Source: Bordetella parapertussis (GTDB lineage Bacteria; Pseudomonadota; Gammaproteobacteria; Burkholderiales; Burkholderiaceae_C). Taken from it: a stretch of 17,369 nucleotides of DNA. Positions 7,757 through 15,374 of this stretch are shown piece after piece. The first letter of the stretch is position 1, and each line of letters begins with the position of its first letter. A program made the translations under genes and the position numbers. The notes beneath the pieces were generated by a model. It saw only the letters and a program-made list of their open reading frames with translations. It did not search any database and was not told the origin of the DNA. Where the stretch lies: positions 1 through 17,369 of the forward strand of contig CAMCWS010000041.1 of NCBI GenBank assembly GCA_945882755.1, written 5' to 3'.

Positions 7757-8976
7757 GCGGTGGCTGAAATTAAATCTAAGCCGCGGGACAAATCAGCTTT
7801 CAGGTCATCAAGATGCTCCAACCCAACCGCGATACGCACCAAACTTTGCTGAATGCCCGCCAGTTGGCGATTGGCCTCGCTTAAACGGCCATGCGAGGTG
7901 CTGCCTGGGTGGGTGATGATGGTTTTCACATCACCCAAATTAGCGGTGATGGACATCAGTTGGGTGCTGTCAATCACAGTGAACGCATTGGCACGACTGT
8001 GCGCTACAGACTCACCGACCACATCGAAAGCCAAAACCGGTCCGCCCACGCCAGACTGCTGGGCCATGGCCAGCGCATGCTGAGGATGGCTGGGCAAACC
8101 TGGGAAATACACCCCAGCTACTTTGGGATGGTCTTCAAGCCACTCAGCAAGTACAAGCGCTTGGGCTGACTGTGCCTTCATACGCAACGACAAGGTTTCC
8201 AAACCTTTCAACACCACCCATGCATTGAAGGGCGACAAACTCATGCCGGCACTGCGCATGACGGGAATGAATTTGTCTTTCACCATCTCTTTGCTGGCAC
8301 ACAAAGCGCCTGCCACCACCCTGCCCTGACCATCAAGGTATTTGGTGCCGGAATGCACCACCACATCGGCACCCAAGGAGATGGGGGTTTGCAAAGCGGG
8401 TGTGCAAAAACAGTTGTCAACCGCCAAAACAGCACCCGCTTTTCGCGCAATTTGAGACAACGCCGCGATGTCACAGACCTCGGTCAGCGGATTGGTCGGC
8501 GTTTCAGCAAACAGCAAACGGGTGTTGGGTTGAATGGCTTTGGCCCATTCGGACAAATCGGTTTGCGACACAAAAGTGGTTTGCACACCAAACTTGGCAA
8601 ACTCCGTGCTGAGTAACTTGTGCGTAGACCCAAACACCGAATGCGAGCACACCACATGGTCGCCGCTTTTGAGCAAGGCCATGCACAGCAACAACACCGC
8701 TGCCATGCCACTGGCGGTACCCACACAGGCCTCGGAACCTTCAAGGGCAGCCAAGCGCATTTCCATGCTGGCCACAGTCGGGTTGGTAAAACGGGAGTAG
8801 ATGTAGCCATCTTCCTCGCCAGCGAAACGACGAGCAGCGGTTTCACTGTCAGGCTGTACAAAGCTAGAGGACAGGTAAAGCGCTTCAGAGTTTTCGCCGT
8901 ACTGCGATTTATCCACAGCAGTGCGAACTGCCAGCGTGTCAAGATGCAAATGGGGGGGTAAGGCGCGTTCGGTCAT
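7753..8976 (-). CDS. metZ: O-succinylhomoserine sulfhydrylase
   Basis: This 407-residue PLP enzyme belongs to the Cys/Met metabolism family. It joins O-succinylhomoserine with sulfide to give homocysteine, the direct-sulfhydrylation route to methionine. Visible features are YSRFTNPTV (60-68), the cofactor-binding VGTASGMAA (85-93), Asp-187 in AVDNCF and the PLP-binding Lys-212 in [12 protein letters not shown]. Related enzymes (cystathionine gamma-synthase or lyase, MetY) share these motifs. I prefer MetZ because of the overall sequence and its place next to purF, a common pairing in proteobacteria. It starts 6 bases after the purF stop, with no strong ribosome site, and ends in a 4-base overlap with gltX. 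No SAM riboswitch or leader is present, since there is no room for one. Confidence 0.92.
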   Translation of the reverse strand: MTERALPPHLHLDTLAVRTAVDKSQYGENSEALYLSSSFVQPDSETAARRFAGEEDGYIYSRFTNPTVASMEMRLAALEGSEACVGTASGMAAVLLLCMALLKSGDHVVCSHSVFGSTHKLLSTEFAKFGVQTTFVSQTDLSEWAKAIQPNTRLLFAETPTNPLTEVCDIAALSQIARKAGAVLAVDNCFCTPALQTPISLGADVVVHSGTKYLDGQGRVVAGALCASKEMVKDKFIPVMRSAGMSLSPFNAWVVLKGLETLSLRMKAQSAQALVLAEWLEDHPKVAGVYFPGLPSHPQHALAMAQQSGVGGPVLAFDVVGESVAHSRANAFTVIDSTQLMSITANLGDVKTIITHPGSTSHGRLSEANRQLAGIQQSLVRIAVGLEHLDDLKADLSRGLDLISATA

Positions 8977-8982
8977 GGGTAG

Positions 8983-10497
8983 TTATTGATTGGCATTGGG
9001 CAAGGCCAAACGAGAGTTGTCTTCGGCATCTTCTTCGGTATTCACACGTTGTTGGTTCAATCGGGCAATGTCGGCCACGGTGATGTCGCCCGTGATGTAG
9101 ACCCCATCAAAACACGAGGCATCAAAACCCTTGACTTCAGGCGAACCTGCCAAAGCAGAACGCGATACCGCTTCTCGCATGGCGTTGACTTCTTGGTAAA
9201 TCAGCGCGTCGCAACCAATGATTTTTCGAATTTCTTCCACGCTGCGATCGTGCGCTACCAACTCTTCGGGGGTAGGCATGTCAATGCCGTATACATTGGG
9301 AAAGCGAACAGGCGGCGCGGCACTGGCCAAATACACCTTGTTGGCACCCGCGTCTCTGGCCATTTGCACAATCTCTTTGCTGGTGGTGCCTCGCACGATG
9401 GAGTCATCCACCAACAAGACATTGCGGCCCTTGAACTCGCTCACGATGACGTTCAATTTTTGGCGCACTGAGCGCTTTCGCACTGCTTGGCCCGGCATGA
9501 TGAAGGTACGACCCACATAGCGGTTTTTCACAAAACCTTCGCGGTAAGGCTTGCCCAGCAAATGCGCCAGTTGGGTGGCGCTGGGCCGACTCGATTCTGG
9601 AATAGGAATCACCACATCAATTTCAGAAGGCGGCAAGGTAGAGACGACCCGCTTGGCCAAGGTCTCGCCCAAATTGAGCCGCGCTTGGTAGACCGACATG
9701 CCGTCCATGGTGGAGTCAGGACGGGCCAAATACACAAACTCAAAAATGCAGGGCATCAACTGAGGGTGAGCAGCACACTGCTGTGCGTGGAGTTGACCTT
9801 TTAAGTCAATGTAAACAGCTTCCCCAGGAGCAATATCGCGCACAAAATGGTTGCCAGTACCTTCCAAAGCCACCGACTCGCTGCCTACCATCCAAGTACC
9901 ATCTGCTCCCTTGCCAATGCACAAGGGGCGAATGCCAAATGGGTCGCGAAAAGCCAACAAGCCGTGACCCGCAATCAGAGCCACCACCGCATAAGAGCCC
10001 TTCACACGCTTGTGGACACCTTGAACTGCCGCGAACACATCGGCAGGTGTCAAGACCACGCCACGGGTGGTTTTTTCCAACTCGTGGGCCAACACATTCA
10101 GCAAGACCTCCGAGTCGCTTTCGGTATTGATATGGCGATGGTCGGTGGAAAACAACGCTTCTTTCAAGGCTTGCGCATTGGTCAAGTTGCCGTTATGCAC
10201 CAACACCAAACCGAAAGGCGCGTTCACGTAAAAAGGCTGCGCTTCCTCTTCGCTGTAAGCGTTGCCTGCGGTCGGGTAGCGCACCTGCCCCAAACCAATG
10301 TTGCCAGGGAGGGCTCGCATATTTCGGGTACGAAACACGTCCCGCACCATGCCCTTGGCTTTGTGCATGAAAAACTTTTGCTCTAACTGCGTGACGATGC
10401 CCGCAGCGTCTTGTCCACGGTGTTGCAATAAAAGCAAAGCATCGTAAATAAGTTGATTCACAGCCGTTTGACTGACCACACCCACAATGCCGCACAT
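8983..10497 (-). CDS. purF: Amidophosphoribosyltransferase
   Basis: PurF makes phosphoribosylamine from PRPP and glutamine, the committed step of purine synthesis. I place the start at 10497 because it gives MCGIVGVVS, where Cys-2 becomes the N-terminal nucleophile of the glutaminase domain after Met removal. The frame is open further upstream, but that part is not PurF. The 504-residue product is close to the E. coli length and has no propeptide. Motifs are LLLQHRGQDAAGI (22-34), HNGNLTN (101-107) and the PRPP loop VDDSIVRGTTSKE (363-375). The ATG overlaps the cvpA stop by one base (TGATG), so translation is probably coupled. cvpA-purF is also the order in E. coli and many other proteobacteria. 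I did not see a recognisable purine operator nearby. Confidence 0.97.
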   Translation of the reverse strand: MCGIVGVVSQTAVNQLIYDALLLLQHRGQDAAGIVTQLEQKFFMHKAKGMVRDVFRTRNMRALPGNIGLGQVRYPTAGNAYSEEEAQPFYVNAPFGLVLVHNGNLTNAQALKEALFSTDHRHINTESDSEVLLNVLAHELEKTTRGVVLTPADVFAAVQGVHKRVKGSYAVVALIAGHGLLAFRDPFGIRPLCIGKGADGTWMVGSESVALEGTGNHFVRDIAPGEAVYIDLKGQLHAQQCAAHPQLMPCIFEFVYLARPDSTMDGMSVYQARLNLGETLAKRVVSTLPPSEIDVVIPIPESSRPSATQLAHLLGKPYREGFVKNRYVGRTFIMPGQAVRKRSVRQKLNVIVSEFKGRNVLLVDDSIVRGTTSKEIVQMARDAGANKVYLASAAPPVRFPNVYGIDMPTPEELVAHDRSVEEIRKIIGCDALIYQEVNAMREAVSRSALAGSPEVKGFDASCFDGVYITGDITVADIARLNQQRVNTEEDAEDNSRLALPNANQ

Positions 10498-10982
10498 CAG
10501 AACACCCAACCTTCCAAAGGAGCAGGTAAAAAAGGTTTGAACAACAAAACACCTTGGTGAGCAAGTTGCGCCACCCAAGAGCTTTGCCACAAAGGGTGAC
10601 GCACTGCAGGGGTTAGCCCGACAACAATGCACAACACCAACAGACTCAAAGCTGCACGGGTCAGCCCAAACGCCGCACCCAATAAACGGTTAACAATGCC
10701 CAAACCCACCAAGGACAAAGCACCACTAAGCAGCATGGCAAGCCCTTGGCACACCAGCCAAACCGCCATGAAAACCAAAATCCAAGCAAGCATATAAGAC
10801 AACGCTGGGGAGGTGTCGCTTAAATCGAGCCAAAGACGGACATCGGGGGCGAAATGGCTGGCAAGTGGAAAACCAAGCAACCATGCCAGCACAGCCAAAG
10901 ATTCGCGAATCACGCCGCGCCACAAACCTAAACCCACAGACAAGGCGGTCAATGCCAGCAGCACCAAGTCAAGGCTGTTCAT
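10497..10982 (-). CDS. cvpA: CvpA family inner-membrane protein
   Basis: The 161-residue protein is mostly hydrophobic, with four likely membrane segments at about 4-22, 27-44, 61-82 and 104-124. The family signature lies near GLWRGVIRESLAVLAWLLGF (19-38). E. coli CvpA is needed for colicin V production and has since been tied to envelope and bile-salt tolerance; its exact activity is unknown. The short loop after the second segment (PDVRLWLDL) and the segment GIVNRLLGAAFGLTRA (95-110) are typical of the family. It starts 4 bases after the SPOR gene and its TGA overlaps the purF ATG by one base, so it is firmly inside the operon. Confidence 0.92.
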   Translation of the reverse strand: MNSLDLVLLALTALSVGLGLWRGVIRESLAVLAWLLGFPLASHFAPDVRLWLDLSDTSPALSYMLAWILVFMAVWLVCQGLAMLLSGALSLVGLGIVNRLLGAAFGLTRAALSLLVLCIVVGLTPAVRHPLWQSSWVAQLAHQGVLLFKPFLPAPLEGWVF

Positions 10983-10986
10983 TGCT

Positions 10987-11643
10987 TCAGATGGTCAGCA
11001 CCGAGGCACTGAGTTGCAATGACTTGATTTTGTCGACTGTTTTTTGGGCTTCTTCTTTGCTGGCAAAAGGGCCTACACGCACACGTATGCGCTTGCCCTC
11101 TTTGGTTTGGGCAATGTGGGTATAGGTTTTGATGCCCGCTTTTTCAAGTTTGCTACGTACTTCCTTGGACTTGCTTTCGTCAGCAAACGCACCCACTTGC
11201 ACGATGAACCTGGGCGCCTTTTCGCCTGACTTAGTGTTGTTGGCATCGGACTTTGAGGGGACTTCTTCCTCTTTAGCTGTAGGCATCACAGAGGGCGGAA
11301 CCACGGGCTTGGGGGCCACTTCATCAGCTTTTTGTTCAATGGGGAGTTCTGCATCAGGAACTGGTACAGGGGCGGACACAACAGAGGGCGGCGGCGTAGG
11401 TGCTTGCGAGGATCGCACCGCGTCTTTGTCAGGCATGTCGATACGGATGTCTGCAGCTACTTCTCTGGGCTTGGTATCAAACACCAAAGGAAAACCAATG
11501 ACAGCAAGCAAGACCAACACCGTCGCACCAATCAAGCGATGACGGGCTTGGCGTCGCAAGGTGTCAAGGCTTTGGGCAGCGACATCGGCGTTTTTATCAT
11601 CTGCCGAAGCGTTGCCAGAGGAGCGGGACTTGAAAAATGCCAT
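10987..11643 (-). CDS. SPOR-domain protein, DedD-like
   Basis: The 218-residue protein has a short cytoplasmic N-terminus with a basic cluster (RRQARHR, 30-36) and one membrane anchor at about 37-55. A long Pro/Val/Glu-rich periplasmic linker (about 60-142) follows, and then a C-terminal SPOR domain (about 143-218: RFIVQVGAFAD ... RIRVRVGPFASKEEA). SPOR domains bind glycan strands stripped of peptides at the division site, so the protein probably acts in septation like E. coli DedD, with which it shares layout and gene place (folC-dedD-cvpA-purF). It begins one base after the folC stop (TGACATG). The identity as a DedD-like SPOR protein is firm; strict orthology with DedD is inferred. Confidence 0.9.
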   Translation of the reverse strand: MAFFKSRSSGNASADDKNADVAAQSLDTLRRQARHRLIGATVLVLLAVIGFPLVFDTKPREVAADIRIDMPDKDAVRSSQAPTPPPSVVSAPVPVPDAELPIEQKADEVAPKPVVPPSVMPTAKEEEVPSKSDANNTKSGEKAPRFIVQVGAFADESKSKEVRSKLEKAGIKTYTHIAQTKEGKRIRVRVGPFASKEEAQKTVDKIKSLQLSASVLTI

Positions 11644-11644
11644 G

Positions 11645-12934
11645 TCAGTCAGGTGGGCTTTGGGCAGAAAGGCGGCCCGCTATGCCGTGCTGTAAAACAC
11701 CGCCAACGGTCAGGAAAGAACCAAAGATCAGAATTCTATCAGTGGGGTTTGCGTCGGCCATGGCCTGAGCTGTGGCGGCAACAGGGTCAGCAAAGGTTTG
11801 GGCAGATTGGCCAAGGCGCGGGGCACCAGCTTGCCAAAGCGACTGCAACTGCATTGCCGTGGCTGCACGTGGGGAAGGCAGATCGCAAAAATACCAATGC
11901 TCCACCAAAGGCTGCAAGCGTTGCACCATGGCTTGCAGGTCTTTATCAGCCATGGCACCCATCACCGCACGGGTGACAGCAAAGTAGCCCATGGCATCTA
12001 GGTTATGCGCCAAGGCCGCTACGGAATGGGGGTTGTGCGCCACGTCCAGCACCACCGCAGGCTGACCTGGCAGCATTTGAAACCGCCCAGACCACTCCAC
12101 CCTCGACAAGCCCAGCCGAATCGCTTGTGCGGTGACAGGCAAATGGTCTTTCATGGCATGCAAAGCTGCCAGCACACCGGCGGCATTGACCAACTGGTTC
12201 ACGCCTCTCAAGGCGGGATAGGCCAAGCCAGCCCATGTGCGTCCCGCCCCATGCCAGCGCCATTGCTGCTGGTCACCCGAAAAATGGAAATCGCTGCCCG
12301 ATTGCCAAACCATCGCACCCACCGTCGCGGCGTGTTGCGCCAAACTGGCGGGGGGATGCGGGTCGCTGACGATGACAGGCTTGCCACCGCGCATGATGCC
12401 GGCCTTTTCGCGGCCTATGCTTTCGCGGTCATTGCCCAGCCATTCGGTGTGGTCTAGATCGATGCTGGTGATGATGGCGCAATCGGTGTCGACCACATTC
12501 ACTGCGTCTAAGCGACCACCCAAGCCCACCTCCAAAATCACCACATCCAAATGGGCGCTGGCCAAGCAACTGAAGATGGCCAATGCGGTGAACTCGAAAT
12601 ACGTCAAGCTGATGTCGCCGCGCATGGCCTCAACTTTGGCGAAATGCTCGGTCAAAACGGACGCCGATGCTGCCTGACCATTGAGCTTGCAGCGCTCCTC
12701 GAAAAACACCAAATGCGGCGAAGTGAACATCCCTGTGCGGTAACCTGCTTCGCGCAATATGCATTCGAGCATGGCGCAAGTGGAGCCTTTGCCATTGGTG
12801 CCGGCCACGGTAATGACAGGGCAGCCAAATTGCAAGCCCATTTTTTTGGCAACCGCAGCCACTCTTTCCAAGCCCATATCAATGTTTTGCGGGTGTAACC
12901 GCTCACAATGGGTCAGCCATTCCTGAAGATTCAT
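11645..12934 (-). CDS. folC: Bifunctional dihydrofolate synthase / folylpolyglutamate synthase
   Basis: FolC adds glutamate to dihydropteroate and then further glutamates to tetrahydrofolates, keeping folates in the cell and fit for purine and methionine synthesis. The 429-residue protein belongs to the Mur-ligase-like family. It shows the P-loop GTNGKGST (45-52), TSPHLVFFEERC (71-82), GLGGRLDA (137-144), HTEWLG (162-167), REKAGI (175-180) with the conserved Lys, and DVAHNPHS (297-304) of the second domain. It is the first gene of the minus-strand unit leading through the SPOR gene, cvpA, purF and metZ to gltX. A divergent gene lies 103 bp upstream. No clear Shine-Dalgarno precedes the ATG at 12934. 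In many relatives accD stands directly upstream; here it does not. Confidence 0.95.
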   Translation of the reverse strand: MNLQEWLTHCERLHPQNIDMGLERVAAVAKKMGLQFGCPVITVAGTNGKGSTCAMLECILREAGYRTGMFTSPHLVFFEERCKLNGQAASASVLTEHFAKVEAMRGDISLTYFEFTALAIFSCLASAHLDVVILEVGLGGRLDAVNVVDTDCAIITSIDLDHTEWLGNDRESIGREKAGIMRGGKPVIVSDPHPPASLAQHAATVGAMVWQSGSDFHFSGDQQQWRWHGAGRTWAGLAYPALRGVNQLVNAAGVLAALHAMKDHLPVTAQAIRLGLSRVEWSGRFQMLPGQPAVVLDVAHNPHSVAALAHNLDAMGYFAVTRAVMGAMADKDLQAMVQRLQPLVEHWYFCDLPSPRAATAMQLQSLWQAGAPRLGQSAQTFADPVAATAQAMADANPTDRILIFGSFLTVGGVLQHGIAGRLSAQSPPD

Positions 12935-12941
12935 ACAGTCA

Positions 12942-12970
12942 TTGTCTCTGAAGTTAGCCGAGCTAAACTT
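12942..12970 (+). promoter_or_regulatory. Candidate promoter and inverted repeat upstream of the glycine-zipper gene
   Basis: TTGTCT (12942-12947) and TAAACT (12964-12969) are 16 bases apart and form a fair sigma-70 promoter reading right, with a leader of about 60 bases to the ATG at 13038. The -10 box is inside an imperfect inverted repeat, AAGTTAGC-CGA-GCTAAACTT (12951-12970), with a single extra A in the right arm. This could be an operator serving the divergent pair. I found no convincing promoter for folC in the same 103 bp. Confidence 0.35.
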
Positions 12971-13037
12971 GCATCAAGGTCAACCATCAGGCTCACCAAA
13001 GCGTTGACTGAGCAGGTTCTTAGTTATTGGAGACTTT

Positions 13038-13592
13038 ATGACACGTTACATCCCCTTGGTTTTGTTGGCTTCTGCTGCTTTCGGTTCTTCAGTAGGTGCA
13101 CAAGAAGTCGGTCGCGTGATTTCTTCCATGCCCATCATCCAGCAAGTGGCGGTTCCCCGTCAGGTGTGTACACAGCAACAAGTGGCGACCCAGCCCCGCA
13201 AATCTGGCGCAGGTTCTGCCATGGGCGCCATCGCTGGCGGCGTGGTGGGTAACGCCATCGGCAAAGGTGAAGGCAATGCCTTGGCCACGGCCATTGGCGT
13301 CATTGGTGGTGCCATCTTGGGCGACAAAATCGAAGGCTCGCCCCCTGCTGAAGTTCACAATGTGCAAAGCTGCAGCACCCAAAACTTTTATGAAAACCGC
13401 ACCGTGGCCTACAACGTGGTTTACGAATTCAACGGCAAGCAGTACAACGTGCAAATGCCACAAGACCCAGGCCCCACTGTGCGCTTGCAAGTCACCCCCA
13501 TGATTTCTTCCAATCAGTCGGCCCCTCCCAGCGTCCCCTACCCCGCGCAAAACGCCATCCCTCCTGTAGGGTCAGCTCCGCAGGGCTTCTGA
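13038..13592 (+). CDS. Exported glycine-zipper (2TM) protein
   Basis: The 184-residue product begins with a signal peptide (1-22, ending VGAQ before Glu-23) without a lipobox Cys. A Gly/Ala-rich stretch at 56-100 (GAGSAMGAIAGGVVGNAIG, then ATAIGVIGGAILGDKIEG) has the spacing of a glycine-zipper 2TM domain, as in the SlyB and 17-kDa surface antigen group. It is flanked by Cys-44 and Cys-112, which could form a disulfide. The part after 115 is Asn/Tyr-rich with a repeat-like YNVVYEFNGKQYNVQMP, and the end is Pro/Ser-rich and probably disordered. Location is envelope, probably outer membrane; function in this group is poorly known. GGAG at 13029-13032 is a good ribosome site for the ATG at 13038. 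It is a single-gene unit ending in its own terminator. Confidence 0.85.
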   Translation: MTRYIPLVLLASAAFGSSVGAQEVGRVISSMPIIQQVAVPRQVCTQQQVATQPRKSGAGSAMGAIAGGVVGNAIGKGEGNALATAIGVIGGAILGDKIEGSPPAEVHNVQSCSTQNFYENRTVAYNVVYEFNGKQYNVQMPQDPGPTVRLQVTPMISSNQSAPPSVPYPAQNAIPPVGSAPQGF

Positions 13593-13611
13593 TAAGCACA
13601 TCCACTCCCCC

Positions 13612-13638
13612 AACCGCCTTTGCAGGCGGTTTTTTTTT
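13612..13638 (+). terminator. Rho-independent terminator after the glycine-zipper gene
   Basis: AACCGCCT (13612-13619) and AGGCGGTT (13624-13631) form an 8-bp stem around the loop TTGC, and the T-run continues to 13638. It lies 20 bases past the stop at 13592 and just before the argG promoter region, so it should keep argG independent of the upstream gene. Confidence 0.92.
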
Positions 13639-13647
13639 GCTGTGTCC

Positions 13648-13653
13648 TAGAAT
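13648..13653 (+). promoter_or_regulatory. Candidate -10 box of argG
   Basis: TAGAAT at 13648-13653 matches five of six consensus bases and would start transcription near 13660, leaving a leader of about 23 bases to the argG ATG. No good -35 box is at the right distance; that place is taken by the stem and T-run of the preceding terminator. No Shine-Dalgarno is visible in the short leader. Confidence 0.35.
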
Positions 13654-13682
13654 CGCGGCTTTGCTTTTACACATCCGACACC

Positions 13683-14993
13683 ATGCCCACCAAACGGCCC
13701 TCACCCAGCAAATCCGATTCCCCCCAACGCGTTGTTCTCGCCTACTCTGGCGGTTTGGACACCTCCATCATCCTGAAATGGCTGCAAGACGAGTACCACT
13801 GCGAAGTGGTCACCTTCACTGCTGACATCGGTCAAGGCGAGGAAATCGAGCCTGCACGTGCCAAGGCCATCAAGATGGGCATCAAACCCAGCAACATCTT
13901 CATTGAAGACCTGCGCGAAGAGTTTGTGCGTGACTTTGTCTTCCCCATGTTCCGCGCCAATGCGTTGTACGAAGGCGAATACCTGCTGGGCACCTCCATC
14001 GCCCGTCCACTCATTGCCAAGCGTTTGGTGGAAATTGCCCGCAAAACCAAGGCCGACGCCATCAGCCATGGCGCGACCGGCAAAGGCAACGACCAGGTAC
14101 GTTTCGAGTTGGGCGCTTACGCCCTGATGCCCAATGTGAAGATCATCGCGCCTTGGCGTGAATGGGATTTGCTCTCCCGCGAAAAACTCATGCGCTATGC
14201 CGACCAGCACGGCATTCCTGTGGATGGTGCCAAGCGCAAAGGCCCCCCACCCTACTCCATGGACGCCAACTTGCTGCACATCAGCTATGAAGGCGGCATC
14301 TTGGAAGACCCCAATTACGCCCCAGACGACAGCATGTGGCGCTTGACGGTCAGCCCTGAAAAAGCGCCCAATAAACCGCAAGTCATTGAGTTGACCTACA
14401 AACACGGCGACGTGGTGGCGATTGACGGCGTACGTATGAGCCCAGCCAAGGTGCTAACCCACTTGAACACCTTGGGCGGCAAGCACGGCATTGGTCGCTT
14501 GGACAAAGTAGAAAACCGCTACGTGGGCATGAAAAGCCGAGGCTGCTACGAAACCCCAGGCGGCACGATTTTGCTATCCGGTCACCGCGCCATCGAGTCC
14601 ATCACCTTGGACCGTGAAGTTTTGTCGTTGAAAGAAGACCTGATGCCGCGTTACGCCCGTCTGGTTTACAACGGCTATTGGTTCAGCCCCGAGCGTGAAT
14701 TGCTGCAAGGCCTGATCGACGCCTCGCAAGCCACGGCCAACGGCAAAGTGCGCTTGAAGCTCTACAAGGGCACCATCATGTGCGTGGGCCGCGAAAGCAA
14801 AACCGACAGCCTGTTTGACACCCGCATCGCCACGTTTGACGACGATGGTGGCGCTTACAACCAAGCCGATGCTGGCGGGTTTATCAAGCTCAACGCCTTG
14901 CGCATGCGCATCGCGGGCAACCTGAAAAACGAACGTGCTGCGCGTGCGGCCAAAACCCCTGTGCGCAAAACCACTGCCAAAAAGAAAGCATGA
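13683..14993 (+). CDS. argG: Argininosuccinate synthase
   Basis: ArgG joins citrulline and aspartate with ATP to make argininosuccinate, the penultimate step of arginine synthesis, in the cytoplasm. From the ATG at 13683 the product has 436 residues. The ATP pyrophosphatase loop YSGGLDTS is at 21-28, and [15 protein letters not shown], the aspartate/citrulline-binding region, lies about 100 residues further on. The sequence is of the short, widespread ArgG type with [10 protein letters not shown] after the P-loop, not the E. coli-like type. Two additions stand out: about 15 polar N-terminal residues ([14 protein letters not shown]) before the core and a Lys/Ala-rich tail ([17 protein letters not shown]). 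Both may be disordered. The frame is open upstream through the terminator, which argues for starting at 13683. Its TGA overlaps the next gene's ATG (ATGA, 14990-14993). Confidence 0.96.
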   Translation: MPTKRPSPSKSDSPQRVVLAYSGGLDTSIILKWLQDEYHCEVVTFTADIGQGEEIEPARAKAIKMGIKPSNIFIEDLREEFVRDFVFPMFRANALYEGEYLLGTSIARPLIAKRLVEIARKTKADAISHGATGKGNDQVRFELGAYALMPNVKIIAPWREWDLLSREKLMRYADQHGIPVDGAKRKGPPPYSMDANLLHISYEGGILEDPNYAPDDSMWRLTVSPEKAPNKPQVIELTYKHGDVVAIDGVRMSPAKVLTHLNTLGGKHGIGRLDKVENRYVGMKSRGCYETPGGTILLSGHRAIESITLDREVLSLKEDLMPRYARLVYNGYWFSPERELLQGLIDASQATANGKVRLKLYKGTIMCVGRESKTDSLFDTRIATFDDDGGAYNQADAGGFIKLNALRMRIAGNLKNERAARAAKTPVRKTTAKKKA

Positions 14994-15313
14994 CCATGGT
15001 GACCGAACAACTCCAAGGCGCAAGCGTCGCCACCAAAGCCAATGTGTTTTTTGATGGCAAGTGCGTCAGTCATACAGTGACGCTGGCCAATGGCGAGAAA
15101 AAATCCGTGGGTGTGGTGCTGGCCGCCACCCTCACTTTCAACACCGCTGCGACTGAAATCATGGAATGCGTGGCGGGTGCTTGCGAGTACAAGTTGGCTG
15201 GTTCAGATGCGTGGCAAAAGTCCGGCCCTGGCGACAAGTTCAATGTGGCTGCCAACTCCTCGTTTGAGATCAAGGTCGCAGAGGCTTACCACTACATCTG
15301 CCACTTCGGTTGA
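14990..15313 (+). CDS. ppnP: Pyrimidine/purine nucleoside phosphorylase (DUF1255)
   Basis: The 107-residue cupin protein resembles E. coli PpnP (YaiE). That enzyme splits several ribonucleosides with phosphate into free base and ribose-1-phosphate, in salvage and breakdown. Matching parts are [15 protein letters not shown] near the start, [24 protein letters not shown] and [22 protein letters not shown] (given here in pieces), and the aromatic end YHYICHFG. It is a dozen residues longer at the N-terminus than the E. coli protein. The ATG at 14990 overlaps the argG stop; a second ATG at 14996 is equally possible and would cost two residues. The overlap suggests translation coupled to argG. The stop codon at 15311-15313 lies in the first bases of a palindromic element. 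Confidence 0.88.
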   Translation: MTMVTEQLQGASVATKANVFFDGKCVSHTVTLANGEKKSVGVVLAATLTFNTAATEIMECVAGACEYKLAGSDAWQKSGPGDKFNVAANSSFEIKVAEAYHYICHFG

Positions 15314-15374
15314 TTGCTTCGCTGCGCTCGCAATGACATCGTCACTGCGAGGAGCGTAGCGACGCGGTAGTCAA
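15310..15374. repeat. REP-like palindromic element between convergent genes
   Basis: A 65-bp imperfect palindrome fills the whole space between the ppnP and monooxygenase stop codons. The left arm (15310-15337) begins TTGATTGCTTCGCTGCGCTC and ends GCAATGAC. The right arm (15341-15374), read on the minus strand, begins TTGACTACCGCGTCGCTACG and ends GCAGTGAC. The arms are separated by ATC and differ by a few substitutions and two 3-base indels. The core (CTACGCTCCTCGCA, GCAATGAC) resembles short GC-rich intergenic palindromes repeated in many bacterial genomes. Only one copy is in this window, so its being a genomic repeat is inferred. It could also end transcription or block decay from both sides. 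Confidence 0.75.

Noticed and set aside
7109..7852. Open frame on the plus strand opposite gltX and the metZ end
   Set aside because: It spans the overlap of two well-supported minus-strand genes, is rich in His, Arg and Cys as antisense frames often are, and has no family features.
10498..10632. Upstream extension of purF
   Set aside because: The 45 extra residues would bury the catalytic Cys behind an unrelated stretch lying inside cvpA; the MCGIVG start overlapping the cvpA stop is right.
13004..13009. TTGACT as the -35 box of the glycine-zipper gene
   Set aside because: At 15-18 bases downstream there is only the ribosome site, no -10 box; the upstream pair TTGTCT/TAAACT is better.
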